Positions 44,471 through 51,797 of a stretch of DNA of 64,000 nt are shown here, one piece after another. The notes beneath the pieces were generated by a model. That model saw only the letters and a program-made list of their open reading frames with translations. It was not told the origin of the DNA and made no database searches. How positions within the stretch are numbered: the stretch's first letter is position 1; each line of letters begins with the position of its first letter. The stretch spans positions 3,844,001 through 3,908,000 of the forward strand of contig OZ245730.1 of the NCBI GenBank assembly GCA_965227145.1, read 5' to 3'. A program made the translations under genes and the position numbers. Source of the stretch: JACKAQ01 sp965227145 (GTDB taxonomy: Bacteria > Calditrichota > Calditrichia > RBG-13-44-9 > J075).

Positions 44471-45919
44471 TCATAAATTGCGGACAGCGCGAACAAAAAT
44501 CTGATAATAATCCGGCACCGCCGAACACTCGCCAAAATCGAAATCGACAATCCAGCCCATGTTACCCGGGAACGTATCCGACGTGCGCAAACCCATTTGC
44601 CGGTTGGAAAAATAGCTGTGAATATGCAGTTGCGCGCTATTTTTATCCGGCTCGAAAAGGGTCAGCGCTTCTGCGACAGTCGGCAGTCGCCAGTCGCTGT
44701 AACCCGCATAATTTTGTGAGTTGAGATCTTTAACATATTGTCGGGCGGCGGCTAAACTCAACCCAAACTCGCCGGTAAATCCGCCCTGCTGCCACATCAG
44801 TTTGCTGTTGCGATCGATGATGACCTGCCCGTTTGCAGCCGGTTCAAACTGGTTCTCGAATCCTGCACCGCTCAACCGATACGTTTGTGTGTTCGGATCA
44901 AAATCATCCTGTATTTTTTTAATATTTAAATTGAGATTGTTGGCAATATTTTTCAGCTCCGCTTCGCTGACCGGTTGGGGTGTGCTGCGAATCTGTTCTG
45001 CGGCAGCACCGCTGAGCGGTTTTTCGATCGTGTTTTTTGGGGAATCCAACGCAAGAGCAGGATCGATAAGTCCGTCACGGGTCAATCGCCGGCGCTCCGT
45101 TTGCTGCGGCGGTTCGGTTGTTTCGTCCGCAACCGCGAAATAAAAATCGCCCACCAGCGATGATGATTCCCACGGAACTTGCGCGCCGTTGGTGCTGCTG
45201 ATGACTTCCGCCCGCGTTTTTTTGAACACGATTTCAACCGGTGTGTCCTGCGAAACAATCTGTTTGAGCAGCGCTGCGGTGTACGGGCTGTTGCGCCCGC
45301 TGCCATCCGCAGCGACAGAACCGGGCGCTGTGGCATAGGCGATCAGCGTGCCGCGCGGTGCATCGATGGACGCCAATCCGCGACCAGCTGACCGAAAACT
45401 GCGTTCGTACGGATTGTTCCGGCAGGCGTCAAGTATCAGAATATTCAGGCGGTTACGCGCATCCGCCATTTCGCCGAGAACCCGCCCGAGATCCACGCCT
45501 TCGTCATCAACTTCATGTTCGCGAATGATATCCGCATCAACCGGTACGAAGTAATTTCGCCCGTTCACCTGAATGCCGTGTCCGGCGTAAAACAGCAATC
45601 CGATGCCTTTTTGGTCGCGCAAATGGTCGCCAAACCGGCGAATTTCATCGATCATCGCCGAACGGTTTGCATTGGTGAGCAGCGTTACCGAAAAACCCAA
45701 TATTTTCAATTTTGCAGCGATGTCCGTTGCATCGTTCACCGGATTTGCCAACGGTGAATCGCGATAGCTGCCGTTGCCGATCACCAACGCCGTCCGCGCT
45801 TCCGAGCGATCGCGATCGACAGAAATCGGCACTGCTCCGCGAGTTTTTTGGGCAACAACTTGCCCGTTAACCGCGAGAAAAATCGCCAAATATACCAAAA
45901 ATGTTTTCGGGAAATTCAT
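44471..45919 (-). CDS. caspase-like (metacaspase, C14) protease fused to DUF1566 domain, exported
   Basis: 482 residues from the ATG at 45919, which gives a signal peptide (cleavage near residue 24, VVA/Q) and has GGGA upstream; the longer frame adds only noncoding sequence. Residues about 38-275 are a caspase-fold peptidase: ALVIGNGSYRD at the start, catalytic His114 (LLFYAGHGIQ) and Cys166 (ILDACRNNP), with YFVPVDAD and APRGTLIAYATAPG. A Pro/Thr/Glu-rich linker follows. The last about 120 residues form a DUF1566 domain (IDRNSKLMWQQ, YSDWRLPTVAEAL, FVRAVRNL). The caspase fold cuts after basic residues in most bacterial homologues. A periplasmic or surface location is unusual for regulatory caspases. 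The DUF1566 part is paralogous to the gene at 11638. Confidence 0.9.
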   Translation of the reverse strand: MNFPKTFLVYLAIFLAVNGQVVAQKTRGAVPISVDRDRSEARTALVIGNGSYRDSPLANPVNDATDIAAKLKILGFSVTLLTNANRSAMIDEIRRFGDHLRDQKGIGLLFYAGHGIQVNGRNYFVPVDADIIREHEVDDEGVDLGRVLGEMADARNRLNILILDACRNNPYERSFRSAGRGLASIDAPRGTLIAYATAPGSVAADGSGRNSPYTAALLKQIVSQDTPVEIVFKKTRAEVISSTNGAQVPWESSSLVGDFYFAVADETTEPPQQTERRRLTRDGLIDPALALDSPKNTIEKPLSGAAAEQIRSTPQPVSEAELKNIANNLNLNIKKIQDDFDPNTQTYRLSGAGFENQFEPAANGQVIIDRNSKLMWQQGGFTGEFGLSLAAARQYVKDLNSQNYAGYSDWRLPTVAEALTLFEPDKNSAQLHIHSYFSNRQMGLRTSDTFPGNMGWIVDFDFGECSAVPDYYQIFVRAVRNL

Positions 45920-46068
45920 ATTGTCCCACCGAAAATGGTGCTGAAAATGTTGATCACCATTGAATATAATGGCTGATCCGCATTTAGACAACCGCAAACA
46001 TCCCGTATGGAATTCCGGCTGATGATCGCTCGATTTTGTTCGATACTATTTTTTAAAAAGGGGCAAAA

Positions 46069-46572
46069 ATGGGGATTATCGCATATTATTTCGTTGGTGT
46101 TGCGCCACTCAAAAAATGGACTGCTTCGCTGATTTTGCTGCCGGTTTCGCTGTATTATTTGTTCACGCGCGGGAATTACACACTCATCGACAACGCAGAT
46201 TTGGTGATTCACGAAGCCGGGCACTTTTTTTTCATCTTTTTCGGCAATTTTATTTACGCGCTCGGCGGCACGCTGATGCAGATTATTTTTCCGCTGTTTC
46301 TGGCGTTTTATTTTTGGCAAAATGACTATCGAACCGGATTGCAAATTATGATTGCCTGGCTGGGTCAAAACTGGATCAACATCAGCGTTTATGTGGCGGA
46401 TGCGCAAGTGCGCCAACTCCGCCTGCTCGGCAACGGCAAACACGACTGGTTTTACATTCTCGGCGAACTGGGCATTCGCGAATATTGCGTGGAAATCGGC
46501 TGGATTTTTATGGGTTTCAGCACAATTACTTTTTTGATTGCCCTGTCGATTCCCTTATTTTACGAACAGTAA
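46069..46572 (+). CDS. integral membrane protein with HEAGH zinc-protease-like motif
   Basis: 167 residues with about four membrane helices. The motif VIHEAGHFFF at residues 46-55 has the HExxH zinc signature on a helix at the start of a membrane span, like M50-type intramembrane proteases. A second ligand motif (LDG or NPDG of M50) is not obvious; candidates are the conserved-looking ADAQVRQL and WIN segments. The protein is much smaller than S2P/RseP. It is either a minimal M50-like protease or a metal-binding membrane protein. Start ATG has a purine-rich AAAGGGG upstream. It is 15 bases upstream of the HisN-type phosphatase gene, so an operon is likely, though no functional link is evident. 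Confidence 0.7.
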   Translation: MGIIAYYFVGVAPLKKWTASLILLPVSLYYLFTRGNYTLIDNADLVIHEAGHFFFIFFGNFIYALGGTLMQIIFPLFLAFYFWQNDYRTGLQIMIAWLGQNWINISVYVADAQVRQLRLLGNGKHDWFYILGELGIREYCVEIGWIFMGFSTITFLIALSIPLFYEQ

Positions 46573-46587
46573 AAATCAGGAGAAACG

Positions 46588-47352
46588 ATGTCGTATCAAC
46601 AATTTTTCGATTTTGCCAAAATTCTGGCGGACGCCGCCCAAACCGTGATCCAACCGTGGTATTTCAACCAATCGCTGGAAGTTGAAACAAAATCCGATGC
46701 CAGTCCGGTAACCATCGCGGATCGTGCGGCGGAAAAACGCATGCGCGAACTCATCGAAAGCAAATATCCTGAACACGGTGTGATCGGCGAGGAATTTGGC
46801 AATTCGAACGCGGAAGCCGAGTTTGTCTGGGTGCTCGATCCCATCGACGGCACAAAATCGTTTGCCAGCGGTTGTCCGCTGTTCGGCACCCTCATCGCGC
46901 TGCTGCACGGCGGCAAACCGGTTGTCGGCGCAATCAATTTACCGGCGCTCAACCAATTGTGTATCAGCGACGGCAGCCAAACGTTGTTGAACGGAAAACC
47001 GGTCCGGGTGCGCAACACGGAGCATCTTCAAAACGCCGTGCTGCTCACGACCGATGTGAATGCGGTGGGCAAATACCAATCCGCCAAAAAATTCGATCAA
47101 CTGATGCAGCAAACCCGTTTCACCCGCACGTGGGGCGATTGCTACGGTTACGTGCTGGTTGCATCCGGCTGGTCGGATATTATGATCGATCCGGAAATGA
47201 ATCCGTGGGATTTAATGGCGCTGGTTCCGGTTATTCGCGGCGCCGGCGGCGTGATCACGGACTGGCAGGGCAACGATCCTGTTACCGGAAACAGCATTGT
47301 GGCGGCCGCTCCCGCCCTTCATCCGCAAGTGATTGATATTTTAAATCGTTAG
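46588..47352 (+). CDS. hisN: histidinol-phosphatase-type inositol monophosphatase family protein
   Basis: 254 residues of the Mg-dependent IMPase superfamily. Metal-binding motifs are complete: GEEFG (Glu), WVLDPIDGTKSF (the DPxDGT motif) and MNPWDLMAL with the Asp near the C-terminus; also TIADRAAE. The segment RTWGDCYGYVLVASG is typical of the HisN-type histidinol-phosphate phosphatases of actinobacteria and plants, as opposed to SuhB, which supports histidine biosynthesis, penultimate step. No other his genes are present in the window. AGGAG lies just upstream of the ATG. Confidence 0.85.
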   Translation: MSYQQFFDFAKILADAAQTVIQPWYFNQSLEVETKSDASPVTIADRAAEKRMRELIESKYPEHGVIGEEFGNSNAEAEFVWVLDPIDGTKSFASGCPLFGTLIALLHGGKPVVGAINLPALNQLCISDGSQTLLNGKPVRVRNTEHLQNAVLLTTDVNAVGKYQSAKKFDQLMQQTRFTRTWGDCYGYVLVASGWSDIMIDPEMNPWDLMALVPVIRGAGGVITDWQGNDPVTGNSIVAAAPALHPQVIDILNR

Positions 47353-47520
47353 CGCATCTACATTTCCGGAAATCGAACCGCCGGTTTCCGGAATCCCTTC
47401 TTTTTCAAATCCCATTGGCAAGTTTGTGATTTAGACACATGACGCAGCTCACATTTGATGTTATTTGCAGCTAAGTTGTAACCGTTTCTAAACATCGTGA
47501 GATGATACAAGGAGGTCGTT

Positions 47521-48528
47521 TTGCAGAAAAAGCCGCTACGAATAATGGTCGGCGCAGTGTTGCTGATCAGTTGGATGCATGCACAGGAAAATGCGCCCGG
47601 AGAAGCCTCGCCGATCAATACTGTTTCCGTTTCCCCGAACAGCACATTTGTTTTATCCGCCGGTACGGATCATATTTTACGCATTTGGGATGTGGCAACC
47701 GAAAGGCTGGTTCGCCAAATTCCCGCCCACGATTTTTGGATCACATCCGCAGAATGGTCGCCCGATGAATCGAGCATCGTAACCGCCAGCAAAGATGGTT
47801 CCATAAAGCTCTGGAATGCCCAAACCGGAGATTTGCTGAGAACGCTCGAAGGTCACAACGGCGCGGTAATGGCTGTTACCTTTTCGCCGAACGGGCGATT
47901 TGTGCTCTCCGCCAGCCACGATAACATGCTAAAATTGTGGAACAGCACAACCGGCGAAATCGTCCGGACATATTCCGGGCACGATTTTTCGGTAACTTCG
48001 GTGAGTTTTTCCAACGATGGCACGTTTTTTATTTCCGGCAGTCTCGATCGAACTGTGAAACTTTGGCGAATCGACTTGAGCGAATCGCTGGCAACATGGG
48101 AAGGTCACAGCGGCGGCGTGTTGACCGTTGCGCTCAGCCCGGACGGACAGATGGCACTTTCCGGCGGAAATGATAAAGCCATTTTTCGCTGGCGGGTCGG
48201 CGATGGAAAAAAAATGCGGGAATACAAAGGTCACTCCGGTTCGGTGAAAACAGTTGCGTTTACGCCTGCCGGCGATTGGTTTATTTCCGGTGATAAAAAC
48301 GGGCAAATCCGCATTTGGGAAACAGAAGACAGCAAAAGCCGCAACATTTTAGAAGCAAACAATCGCTCAATAAACGCACTCAGTTTTAACAATATCGGCG
48401 ATAGATTTTTCTCCGGTGGCGATGACGGACAGCTCACGCTTTGGTCACGAATTTACAACGAGCAAATTACCGTATTTGTCGAATCCGCAAATAACCAACT
48501 GCAGCCGCAAGTAACCACAAACCCTTGA
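47521..48528 (+). CDS. exported WD40-repeat protein (seven blades)
   Basis: 335 residues starting at TTG, supported by GGAGG at 47511-47515. The first about 21 residues are a signal peptide (VGAVLLISWMHA/Q). The rest consists of seven WD40 repeats, enough for one complete propeller: each has an H or N plus hydrophobic strand, an SPDG-type turn and a terminal IWD, LWN, LWR, RWR, IWE or LWS. There is no kinase, caspase or other fused domain, unlike many bacterial WD40 proteins. It should be a periplasmic or surface scaffold for protein binding. It follows the HisN gene after 168 bases and is closed by a terminator. Confidence 0.9.
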   Translation: MQKKPLRIMVGAVLLISWMHAQENAPGEASPINTVSVSPNSTFVLSAGTDHILRIWDVATERLVRQIPAHDFWITSAEWSPDESSIVTASKDGSIKLWNAQTGDLLRTLEGHNGAVMAVTFSPNGRFVLSASHDNMLKLWNSTTGEIVRTYSGHDFSVTSVSFSNDGTFFISGSLDRTVKLWRIDLSESLATWEGHSGGVLTVALSPDGQMALSGGNDKAIFRWRVGDGKKMREYKGHSGSVKTVAFTPAGDWFISGDKNGQIRIWETEDSKSRNILEANNRSINALSFNNIGDRFFSGGDDGQLTLWSRIYNEQITVFVESANNQLQPQVTTNP

Positions 48529-48552
48529 TTTTATTAGACATGAATAACAAAT

Positions 48553-48588
48553 AAAACGCGCAGCGATGCTAAATCACTGCGCGTTTTT
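48553..48588 (+). terminator. terminator after the WD40 gene
   Basis: AAAACGCGCAG (48553-48563) pairs with CTGCGCGTTTT (48577-48587) with a T-run at its end. Intrinsic terminator 25 bases after the stop; it may also serve the convergent gene. Confidence 0.85.
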
Positions 48589-48644
48589 TGTTGTTGTTGT
48601 TTTATTTTCAGTCCCGGAATTTTAAACCGGGAATCATGCAGATT

Positions 48645-49817
48645 TTACAAATCGCCCAATTCCTGTTGTGCTCTTTCGTAAAAAATACTTTCCGGCGGAA
48701 TTTGCCCGAAATACGATTTTGCCAACTCAATTTCCCCGCGAAAACGTTCTGCCAATCCGGTGTAAAAAATTTCGCGACCGGACGTTTCCAGCGCAAATTT
48801 TTCAGCCAGATTTTTGGCTTTACCAAAGCTGGCAATCGCCTGCTGTTGAAAGGTTTCGCGGCTGTTTTCATCCGGCGTTGCTTTCGCAGAAGTCGATAAC
48901 GCCAAATATCCCAACCCCATCGTAAAATGATATTCCTGCAATAATCGCTGCGATTGGGCAATCATCTCCCGATCGATATTTTCTGATTCTGCAGAAAATC
49001 CGGCAACCTGATCTTCCAGAATAGCTGCAACCGGCTGGAAATTTTCCAGCGATTTTACCATTCCCGAATACCGGAAAGCTTCGTAATTTTCCCGGCTGGT
49101 GTTCATCACTGCCGCCAGCGCCTGAAAATTGCCTTCCAGCGATTGGGATGAACTGCGCAAACCGGATTGGCTGCGCAATTGTTCCATCGGCATCAATTCG
49201 AATTGGGAAAACTGGTAGGGCAATTGGTTATCGTAAACCCCCAAATATCCGGAGTTTGTGTCTGTCAGCGACCAAATTGAGATTACCCCGATCAGGAAAA
49301 CGGCTGCCGCAGCAGTAGCCCACCGCTGCCAGTTGAACACCGGCATTGCCACAATATTTTTTGCCGGGTTTTCGGTACGCGCAAAACCTTGCTGTTGCAC
49401 CGTCGGCACTATTTTGAGCAGGTTTTCCCGCGTTGGCGATTGATAACCGAATTGTTGGCTAATTCTGGAAATTTCCTCAACGTTGACTTCCTCGGAAATC
49501 CGTTCCAGCCGGATGCTCAGTTTGCGAAAAAATGCCGGCAAAAACCGGAGCTGCCCCAAAAATTGCCGGGCGTCCGATTCTGTCGGCGCAGCGAGCAGCC
49601 GGATTAACAGATCGTCAATTTGTTCGTAGCTCAGCACCGCATCCGGTTTGTTGAGCATGGCTGATTGGACCATCGAACGGCATTCGTCGATCAGGTTAAT
49701 CAATAATTTTGTTGCGGGATTATTTTCCGCATCCTGTCTTATTCTTTGTCCGAATGCGTTGTTTTCCGGTTTTTCCAACCAGGAAACAAGTTCTTCATAT
49801 GTTAAATTTATTCCCAT
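48645..49817 (-). CDS. single-span membrane protein, possible anti-sigma partner
   Basis: 390 residues. The N-terminal about 160 residues are cytoplasmic-looking and helical (MGINLTYEELVSWLEKPENNAFGQRI), with two copies of a helix pair separated at about 60-110 (EQIDDLLIRLLAAP). One membrane helix lies at about 166-184 (WATAAAAVFLIGVISIW). The outer part has a Gln/Ser-rich stretch and, near the end, TPR-like helices (SFGKAKNLAEKFAL, GEIELAKSYFGQIP). No zinc HxxxCxxC motif of zinc anti-sigma factors is seen. The gene is the last of a minus-strand group with a sigma factor gene, and its topology is what an anti-sigma protein would have; that role is inferred. Confidence 0.6.
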   Translation of the reverse strand: MGINLTYEELVSWLEKPENNAFGQRIRQDAENNPATKLLINLIDECRSMVQSAMLNKPDAVLSYEQIDDLLIRLLAAPTESDARQFLGQLRFLPAFFRKLSIRLERISEEVNVEEISRISQQFGYQSPTRENLLKIVPTVQQQGFARTENPAKNIVAMPVFNWQRWATAAAAVFLIGVISIWSLTDTNSGYLGVYDNQLPYQFSQFELMPMEQLRSQSGLRSSSQSLEGNFQALAAVMNTSRENYEAFRYSGMVKSLENFQPVAAILEDQVAGFSAESENIDREMIAQSQRLLQEYHFTMGLGYLALSTSAKATPDENSRETFQQQAIASFGKAKNLAEKFALETSGREIFYTGLAERFRGEIELAKSYFGQIPPESIFYERAQQELGDL

Positions 49818-49933
49818 TTCTACTTCTCCTTCAAACTCACCACAAGTTTGTTTACGTCAATTTTTTGTCGCGTTCCGGCGAAAATGCTGCACCTGCATCT
49901 CACCGTATGTTTTCAGATAAACCAAAACCTAAG

Positions 49934-50305
49934 CTAAAGCACCATTTCTTTTTCATTAAAATAACCGCGCATCACTTCGCAAAAATATTCAAAAAAAGTA
50001 TAATCGTTGTTCAACTCCCGCAGCAACCCATCGCTGACGCGATGAAAATCCATTGCGGTGTTGGTTTCCAGCCAGTTGCTCAATAATTCGTAGCGTATTT
50101 TTTCCGCGTACACGGTTTCATCTTGTAATAAATCATCCGAAAACGGATCACCGTTTTTGAGCTGGTGATACCCATCTTGCCACCACACAATTACATTATT
50201 TAATTTTTCCGGCACAGATGTTTGCAATTCAGACGGTGAGGATTTACCAAAATTGCGTTCGAACAACGCCAGCCCTTTTCCGATGATTGTTGGCTCTACA
50301 TTCAT
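49934..50305 (-). CDS. small protein of unknown function in sigma factor operon
   Basis: 123 residues from the ATG at 50305 with GAGAGGTG upstream; the longer frame to 50332 would overlap that site. Helical, acidic, no signal and no membrane span (IIGKGLALFERNFGKSS, NNVIVWWQDGY, YTFFEYFCEVMRGYFNEKEMVL). I recognise no family. It lies between the sigma factor gene and the membrane protein, with gaps of 248 and 116 bases. Confidence 0.6.
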   Translation of the reverse strand: MNVEPTIIGKGLALFERNFGKSSPSELQTSVPEKLNNVIVWWQDGYHQLKNGDPFSDDLLQDETVYAEKIRYELLSNWLETNTAMDFHRVSDGLLRELNNDYTFFEYFCEVMRGYFNEKEMVL

Positions 50306-50553
50306 AATGCACCTCTCGAATTTTTTGTCCATTTGCTCCGGCTCCGTTTGCCGTGATCGCCGTCACTAACTAATAAGAGGTGAATACGTTCGCTTTTTCT
50401 CAAAAAAAATGAATTTATTCTGCCGCAATGTTCCAATAAACGCAAAAGGTTTAAAATGATCTGCCGGCATCTCAACATGCAAAACAGAGCTTTTTAAACC
50501 GTATGCGAAATTTGCGTCTTTGCGGCAATCCCTGTTTGGCGAAAATTATGAAA

Positions 50554-51171
50554 TTACTCCGATTCCAGTTCGCGCAGCAAACCGCGGAGCCGGTAAACCG
50601 CGAGATCAACCATTTTTGGTGTGATTTGTCCGCGAAAAGCGGGCATTTCTACGATCATTTCTTTGCTGAAATCGCCCCACACATACAATAGATAGAGGTT
50701 CAGATCACGTTCAAAATTTTTCGGGAGCTTTTTTTTGGCGCTGCGCAATTGGTGAACAACGTATTCAAACAGCTGTCCGCGAGTGTCGTCCGCCATTTCC
50801 GTGGACAGCTGGCGCAGGTCATCTGTTTCGACATCGGCAAGATGTTTGAGATATTTTTTCATGTAATGCGCCGTGGCGTTGTGACAAATAACACTCAGGT
50901 AGCTCATGAAACGGTATTCATTGTCACGCTCTTTAAAATTGCTCAACGCCCGGAAGTCTTTTTGGCAAAGGATCTCAAAAACCCGGGCCTGAATATCGTT
51001 CACGCATTCGTTGAACTGGAAACCGAGTCGCGGCACGTTCCATTTGGCGCAGTAATGAATTACTTTTCGTTCGATGTAGGGTTGAAATTGCTCCATAAAC
51101 AGCAACCATCCCCGACGATGTTGGGGTGATTGTGCATCGCTGCATGCGTCTAACAATTCAGGAAGTGTCAT
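50554..51171 (-). CDS. RNA polymerase sigma factor (ECF-like, divergent)
   Basis: 205 residues from the ATG at 51171; no strong Shine-Dalgarno is visible, so the exact start is uncertain. Region 2 is recognisable: RRGWLLFMEQFQPYIERKV, VNDIQARVFEILCQKDFRAL, then FKERDNEYRFMSYLSVICHNATAHYMKK, which corresponds to the -10-binding helix. Region 4 is weaker: LYLLYVWGDFSKEMIVEM and KMVDLAVYRLRGLLRELE, the HTH. The linker is longer than in usual ECF sigmas. A lipoprotein gene lies upstream and a single-span membrane protein downstream, a typical sigma/anti-sigma neighbourhood. The signal sensed is unknown. Confidence 0.72.
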   Translation of the reverse strand: MTLPELLDACSDAQSPQHRRGWLLFMEQFQPYIERKVIHYCAKWNVPRLGFQFNECVNDIQARVFEILCQKDFRALSNFKERDNEYRFMSYLSVICHNATAHYMKKYLKHLADVETDDLRQLSTEMADDTRGQLFEYVVHQLRSAKKKLPKNFERDLNLYLLYVWGDFSKEMIVEMPAFRGQITPKMVDLAVYRLRGLLRELESE

Positions 51172-51277
51172 TTTCTGCAATTTTGTTTTTTCGTTGATAC
51201 GGCGATTCCGCCGAAGAATGGGAAAGATTTGTGATTTGCTGATTTTTTGGCAAAATCCGTTTGCATTTTCGCCGGAT

Positions 51278-51601
51278 TTACCGGGATAGTTGCAGCCATT
51301 CCACAAAGGGCAAACCGGCAACGCGCTCGATTTGTTGCAGCGAACCTTCCGCAACAAACCCGGTGCCATTTCGGGACTTTAGATTGACGCCGGTTTTCTG
51401 TAGCGATTGCTGTTGCCCGGCGGTTAAATCGGCGCGGGTTTTACCGCTAACTGTCAATATTCCGGCATCTCCGGCCATTGCCAGCGTTGCCATTTCCTGA
51501 CGTAAATTACCGTTTACTTTTTGCCAATCCAACCGCGATGCACCGGAACAACCGACCCAAAAGAGCAGTGATACAATAAAGCAGAATGTGAAGTTGCGCA
51601 T
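51278..51601 (-). CDS. small lipoprotein
   Basis: 107 residues. Signal with lipobox FWVGC (Cys18), GGAGAA upstream of the ATG. The mature part has two short Gly/Thr/Val strands (GILTVSGKTRADLTAGQQQ, NGTGFVAEGSLQQIERVAG) and resembles no family that I know. It is 106 bases upstream of the sigma factor gene in the same direction and could be a sensor or a target of it. Confidence 0.7.
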   Translation of the reverse strand: MRNFTFCFIVSLLFWVGCSGASRLDWQKVNGNLRQEMATLAMAGDAGILTVSGKTRADLTAGQQQSLQKTGVNLKSRNGTGFVAEGSLQQIERVAGLPFVEWLQLSR

Positions 51602-51735
51602 TTTTTCTCCGGTATTGAGCTGTCAAATATAGCCAATTTCAGGCGCTTTTCACAATTTTGTTTGAAAATTTATACATTTTTTAATCGGGCAAACGGTTGG
51701 GTTATCTTCCAAAAATCCATCTGTTTACCAAAAAC

Positions 51736-51784
51736 AATTGCAGGTTGCCGGCTCATATTTAATGAATAGCAACCTGCAATTTTT
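51736..51784. terminator. bidirectional terminator downstream of the oligopeptidase gene
   Basis: AATTGCAGGTTGC (51736-51748) is perfectly complementary to GCAACCTGCAATT (51769-51781). T's follow on both strands. It ends the oligopeptidase transcript before the lipoprotein-sigma operon. Confidence 0.8.
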
Positions 51785-51797
51785 ATCATCTATTCAA

